Shown here piece by piece: positions 5,264 to 7,583 of a stretch of 7,583 bases of DNA. Where the stretch lies: assembly GCA_013152695.1 (NCBI GenBank), contig JAADFV010000094.1:1-7583 (forward strand), read 5' to 3'. Under the pieces are notes generated by a model. It was not told where the DNA came from. It worked only from the letters and a program-made list of their open reading frames with translations, and ran no database searches. The position numbers and the translations under genes were made by a program. The stretch comes from Chloroflexota bacterium (GTDB taxonomy: Bacteria; Chloroflexota; Anaerolineae; J102). Each line of letters starts with the position of its first letter. Positions within the stretch are counted from its first letter, which is position 1.

Positions 5264-6276
5264 TATGCTGTAGGGGTAGGAGTAGGAAGACGGCGTCCCA
5301 GGACATGAAACTCGACATGGTCCACAGGCCCGCCCAGAGGGATGATTTCGAGTTGGAAGGGTATCCGGCCGCCTGGAGGTAAAAGAGATTGGGGTGGTGT
5401 TGTGCGGCGAAAACCAAGGACATTGTCCAAGGCGTCCAGAAGGACGGCGCTTACGGTGATATGTGTGGCATCTTCTGGCCCTAAATTGCGTACATAGCCA
5501 CTGAGCAATTGCGTGTGATAGCCTTCGCCCTCACTTTTGACATCTTCTGTGACTAAATCCAGGTAATAGGACTCCTGATGAGCAGGGTAGGCAGTCAACA
5601 CTTCGGCCATGTAGTTGCTGAAGGCCGGCGGTGGCGAGCGGAAGCGGATACCGAAGGCACTCCGCTCTCCCGGTAAGAGGATATCATCCAGGATAAAAGC
5701 AGAGGCAGTGGCTAAATCCGTTCCGGCCTCATCGACTAACACCAGACGGACACTGACTCCCTCCAGGGGAGTATCACCGGGGTTGGTCACCATGCCCATG
5801 GCCCACAAATCTCCCGTGGGATCATGACCAAAATTGATGGAGCCCAGGCTTACGGGCATGGGCGTGGGGACAGGTGTGGGGGTTCCCCCTCCGAGCTTGG
5901 CGCTAACATCGCTGGGAATGATCAGGGTTTGGCCGATACGCAGCAGGCGTGGATCGGTGATGCCGTTGGCTTCCTGAATAGCTTCGACCGTAACCCCATA
6001 GCGGTTGGCAATGACAATGAGGGTGTCGCCTTTGGCAATGGTGTGAATCACCGGCGTAGGTGTGATGGTGGGCGTGGGAGAAGGAGCTGGGGTGTAGGGG
6101 GCCGGAGTGGGCGTCGCGGCCGGTGTGGCTGTGAAGGTAGCTGTCAGGGTAGGCGTAGCCGTAGCCGAGGGGGGTGTGGGTTTGGTGATAATCTGTCCGC
6201 ACGCGCTCAATGTCAGGGCGAACACCACCCAGGCAAGCAATAGCAGGCGGGAAGAAATGGAGGAAGGGGAAAACAT
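5263..6276 (-). CDS. LysM-domain lipoprotein with Thr/Pro-rich linkers
   Basis: Envelope lipoprotein, 337 aa from the ATG at 6276. A basic-polar N-terminus (MFSPSSISSR), hydrophobic core and lipobox LSAC (Cys26) give a standard lipoprotein signal. Then comes a ~50-residue Thr/Pro/Ala linker and one LysM domain (about 78-121, HTIAKGDTLIVIANRYGV ... IGQTLIIPS), which binds peptidoglycan-type glycans. After a second short Pro/Thr linker, two beta-rich segments resemble FxLYD/Ig-like modules (about 143-240 and 255-325; MVTNPGDTPLEGVSV and YVRNLGPEDATHITV). The protein ends in another Pro/Thr tract (LPTPTPTA). A GTG at 6306 would add ten residues; I prefer 6276 because it gives a normal signal length, though neither has a clear ribosome site. 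It is first of three overlapping genes and lies about 100 bp after aspS. The linkers make the plus strand G-rich. Binding partner unknown. Confidence 0.87.
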   Translation of the reverse strand: MFSPSSISSRLLLLAWVVFALTLSACGQIITKPTPPSATATPTLTATFTATPAATPTPAPYTPAPSPTPTITPTPVIHTIAKGDTLIVIANRYGVTVEAIQEANGITDPRLLRIGQTLIIPSDVSAKLGGGTPTPVPTPMPVSLGSINFGHDPTGDLWAMGMVTNPGDTPLEGVSVRLVLVDEAGTDLATASAFILDDILLPGERSAFGIRFRSPPPAFSNYMAEVLTAYPAHQESYYLDLVTEDVKSEGEGYHTQLLSGYVRNLGPEDATHITVSAVLLDALDNVLGFRRTTPPQSLLPPGGRIPFQLEIIPLGGPVDHVEFHVLGRRLPTPTPTA

Positions 6277-6339
6277 GTGGCGTGAGGATAAGTTGTCTAT
6301 AACCACAAAGGGTATGGATTCCGCACAGGGGAATCATGA

Positions 6340-6368
6340 ACCTGCAGGGCTAATCAGGCCAAGCAGGT
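6340..6368. repeat. Inverted repeat in the aspS-lipoprotein gap
   Basis: ACCTGC (6340-6345) pairs with GCAGGT (6363-6368) across 17 nt in the gap after the aspS stop. The left arm overlaps the 8-bp palindrome CCTGCAGG (6341-6348). No T-run follows the stem on the minus strand, so it is not a standard terminator and read-through from aspS into the lipoprotein operon remains possible. I see no convincing promoter elsewhere in the gap (6277-6380). Confidence 0.25.
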
Positions 6369-6380
6369 GTAAAGATGCGC

Positions 6381-7583
6381 TCATTCTGTGCTTTCAGTAA
6401 CCACGGCAATATGCAATTCATTCAGCTGTTCAGGTGCCACAGGACTGGGGCTATTGAGCATCAGATCGGTGGCAGAGGCTGTCTTGGGGAAGGCTATCAC
6501 TTCACGGATACTGGTTTCATCGGCCAAAATGGCAACGATACGGTCCAAGCCCAAGGCAATACCGCCGTGGGGTGGGGCACCATACTGAAATGCTTCGAGG
6601 AGATGTCCAAATTGGGCCTGGGCGGTTTCGGGCGAGATACCCAGAGCGGCGAACATCTGATTTTGGTGGTTCTGTTCATGAATACGGATACTTCCGCCGC
6701 CGATTTCCATGCCGTTACATACCAGGTCATAGGCTTTGGCCAGGACAGAACCGGGGTCACTCTCCAATAGAGGCCAGTCTTCGTCGCGGGCGCTAGTGAA
6801 GGGATGGTGCATAGCTTGCCAGCGATTTTCGTCCTCATTCCATTCCAACAAGGGAAAATCGACGACCCAGGCGCAGGCCAACACATCCGGGTCCATGAGA
6901 CCCAATTGTTTGGCCATGACTAAACGTAAATGCCCCAGGGCTTCGGCGACGACGGCGGGTATGTCGGCCACGATCAAGATGAGATCGCCTTGTTGGGCCT
7001 GGGTACGGCTAAGGATACCCTCTTGTTCGCCAGCCGCCAAATACTTGCTTACCGGCGAACGCAAGCCCGCAGCCTCGACTTTCATCCAAACCATACCTTT
7101 AGCCCCCTTACTCTTCGCTGCCTCAGTCAATTCATCCAGCTGGCGGCGGGAGTAGGTGGCACAGCCAGGCACCCGGATGGCTTTGATCTGGCCACCGGCC
7201 TTAATGGTATTGGCAAAGACGCCAAAAGCACTCTCCGCTAAGAGATCACTCAGATCGACGAATTCCATACCAAAGCGAAGATCCGGCTTATCACTGCCAT
7301 AGCGCTCCATCGCTTCACTGAAAGTGAAGACGGGGAAAGGCTGCTGTTGCACCTTTTTGTCGCTTACCTGGGTGAACAAAGATAACATCATATCTTCGAT
7401 CAGGGCGCGCACATCATCGCTATCCACAAAAGACATTTCCAGGTCGAGCTGGGTGAATTCGGGTTGCCGGTCAGCGCGTAAATCCTCGTCGCGGAAACAA
7501 CGGGCAATCTGGAAATAGCGTTCGAAGCCAGCCACCATCAGCAATTGTTTCATCTGCTGCGGAGATTGGGGCAAGGCATAGAA
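6381..7583 (-). CDS. aspS: Aspartyl-tRNA synthetase (N-terminus cut off by window edge)
   Basis: Class II aminoacyl-tRNA synthetase that charges tRNA-Asp with aspartate, using ATP, in the cytosol. The 400 visible residues are the catalytic and C-terminal part of a protein normally near 590 aa. The frame stays open to base 7583 ([20 protein letters not shown]), so the TTG at 7574 is internal. Motif 2 is [20 protein letters not shown]. The bacterial-type GAD insertion spans roughly visible residues 118-218 ([20 protein letters not shown]). The GGGSIRIH segment precedes motif 3, [13 protein letters not shown], whose Arg contacts ATP. The C-terminus [18 protein letters not shown] is typical, with a few extra residues before TGA. 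The insertion marks it as the bacterial form. Whether it is discriminating or also charges tRNA-Asn cannot be told, because the anticodon-binding domain is outside the window. Confidence 0.97.
   Translation of the reverse strand, partial: FYALPQSPQQMKQLLMVAGFERYFQIARCFRDEDLRADRQPEFTQLDLEMSFVDSDDVRALIEDMMLSLFTQVSDKKVQQQPFPVFTFSEAMERYGSDKPDLRFGMEFVDLSDLLAESAFGVFANTIKAGGQIKAIRVPGCATYSRRQLDELTEAAKSKGAKGMVWMKVEAAGLRSPVSKYLAAGEQEGILSRTQAQQGDLILIVADIPAVVAEALGHLRLVMAKQLGLMDPDVLACAWVVDFPLLEWNEDENRWQAMHHPFTSARDEDWPLLESDPGSVLAKAYDLVCNGMEIGGGSIRIHEQNHQNQMFAALGISPETAQAQFGHLLEAFQYGAPPHGGIALGLDRIVAILADETSIREVIAFPKTASATDLMLNSPSPVAPEQLNELHIAVVTESTE

Noticed and set aside
5824..6243. Gly/Arg-rich plus-strand frame of 139 codons
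   Set aside because: It is the antisense of the Thr/Pro linkers and LysM domain; its composition is explained by the G-rich complement.
5903..6337. 144-codon minus-strand His/Tyr/Pro-rich frame
   Set aside because: Frame-shifted shadow of the lipoprotein; the correct frame has lipobox, LysM and continuous domains.
7572..7574. TTG at 7574 as a start codon for aspS
   Set aside because: The frame continues to the window edge with FYA, and aspartyl-tRNA synthetase needs about 190 further N-terminal residues.

Overview
The window looks like ordinary chromosome from a member of the Chloroflexota (Anaerolineae-like). This is an inference from protein style. A lipoprotein joins its lipobox to a LysM domain through long Thr/Pro linkers, and a small membrane protein carries an N-terminal CPYL...C...FCL...C cysteine pattern that I associate with that phylum. 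There are no rRNA, tRNA, CRISPR or mobile-element signatures.

Layout, left to right: (1) the C-terminal three quarters of an iron-dependent alcohol dehydrogenase on the + strand, entering from the left edge. (2) A convergent FAD-dependent oxidoreductase of the geranylgeranyl-reductase-like family (462 aa, - strand). (3) A 493-bp divergent intergenic region, lower in GC, with back-to-back extended -10 promoters, long leaders, and a hairpin that would hide the ribosome binding site of the 462-aa gene. (4) A second, paralogous FAD-dependent oxidoreductase (418 aa, + strand). (5) A tightly packed minus-strand set read right to left: a LysM lipoprotein, then a PlsC-type lysophospholipid acyltransferase (stop and start share a base, TAATG), then a small Cys4 single-pass membrane protein (8-bp overlap). 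(6) The C-terminal two thirds of aspartyl-tRNA synthetase (aspS, - strand), leaving at the right edge about 100 bp upstream of the lipoprotein gene.

The two flavoprotein paralogs share motifs along their whole length and are transcribed away from each other from one control region. Both lack the Trp and second aromatic residue of the lipid-binding motif of characterised geranylgeranyl reductases, so their substrate is open. Their neighbour PlsC acts on membrane lipids, so a role in lipid or isoprenoid modification is plausible but unproven. The lipoprotein, acyltransferase and Cys4 protein form an envelope-related operon, probably translationally coupled. I see no strong evidence for a large new defence or mobile system. 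The most interesting items are the divergent flavoprotein pair with its leader control elements, and the small Cys4 membrane protein.
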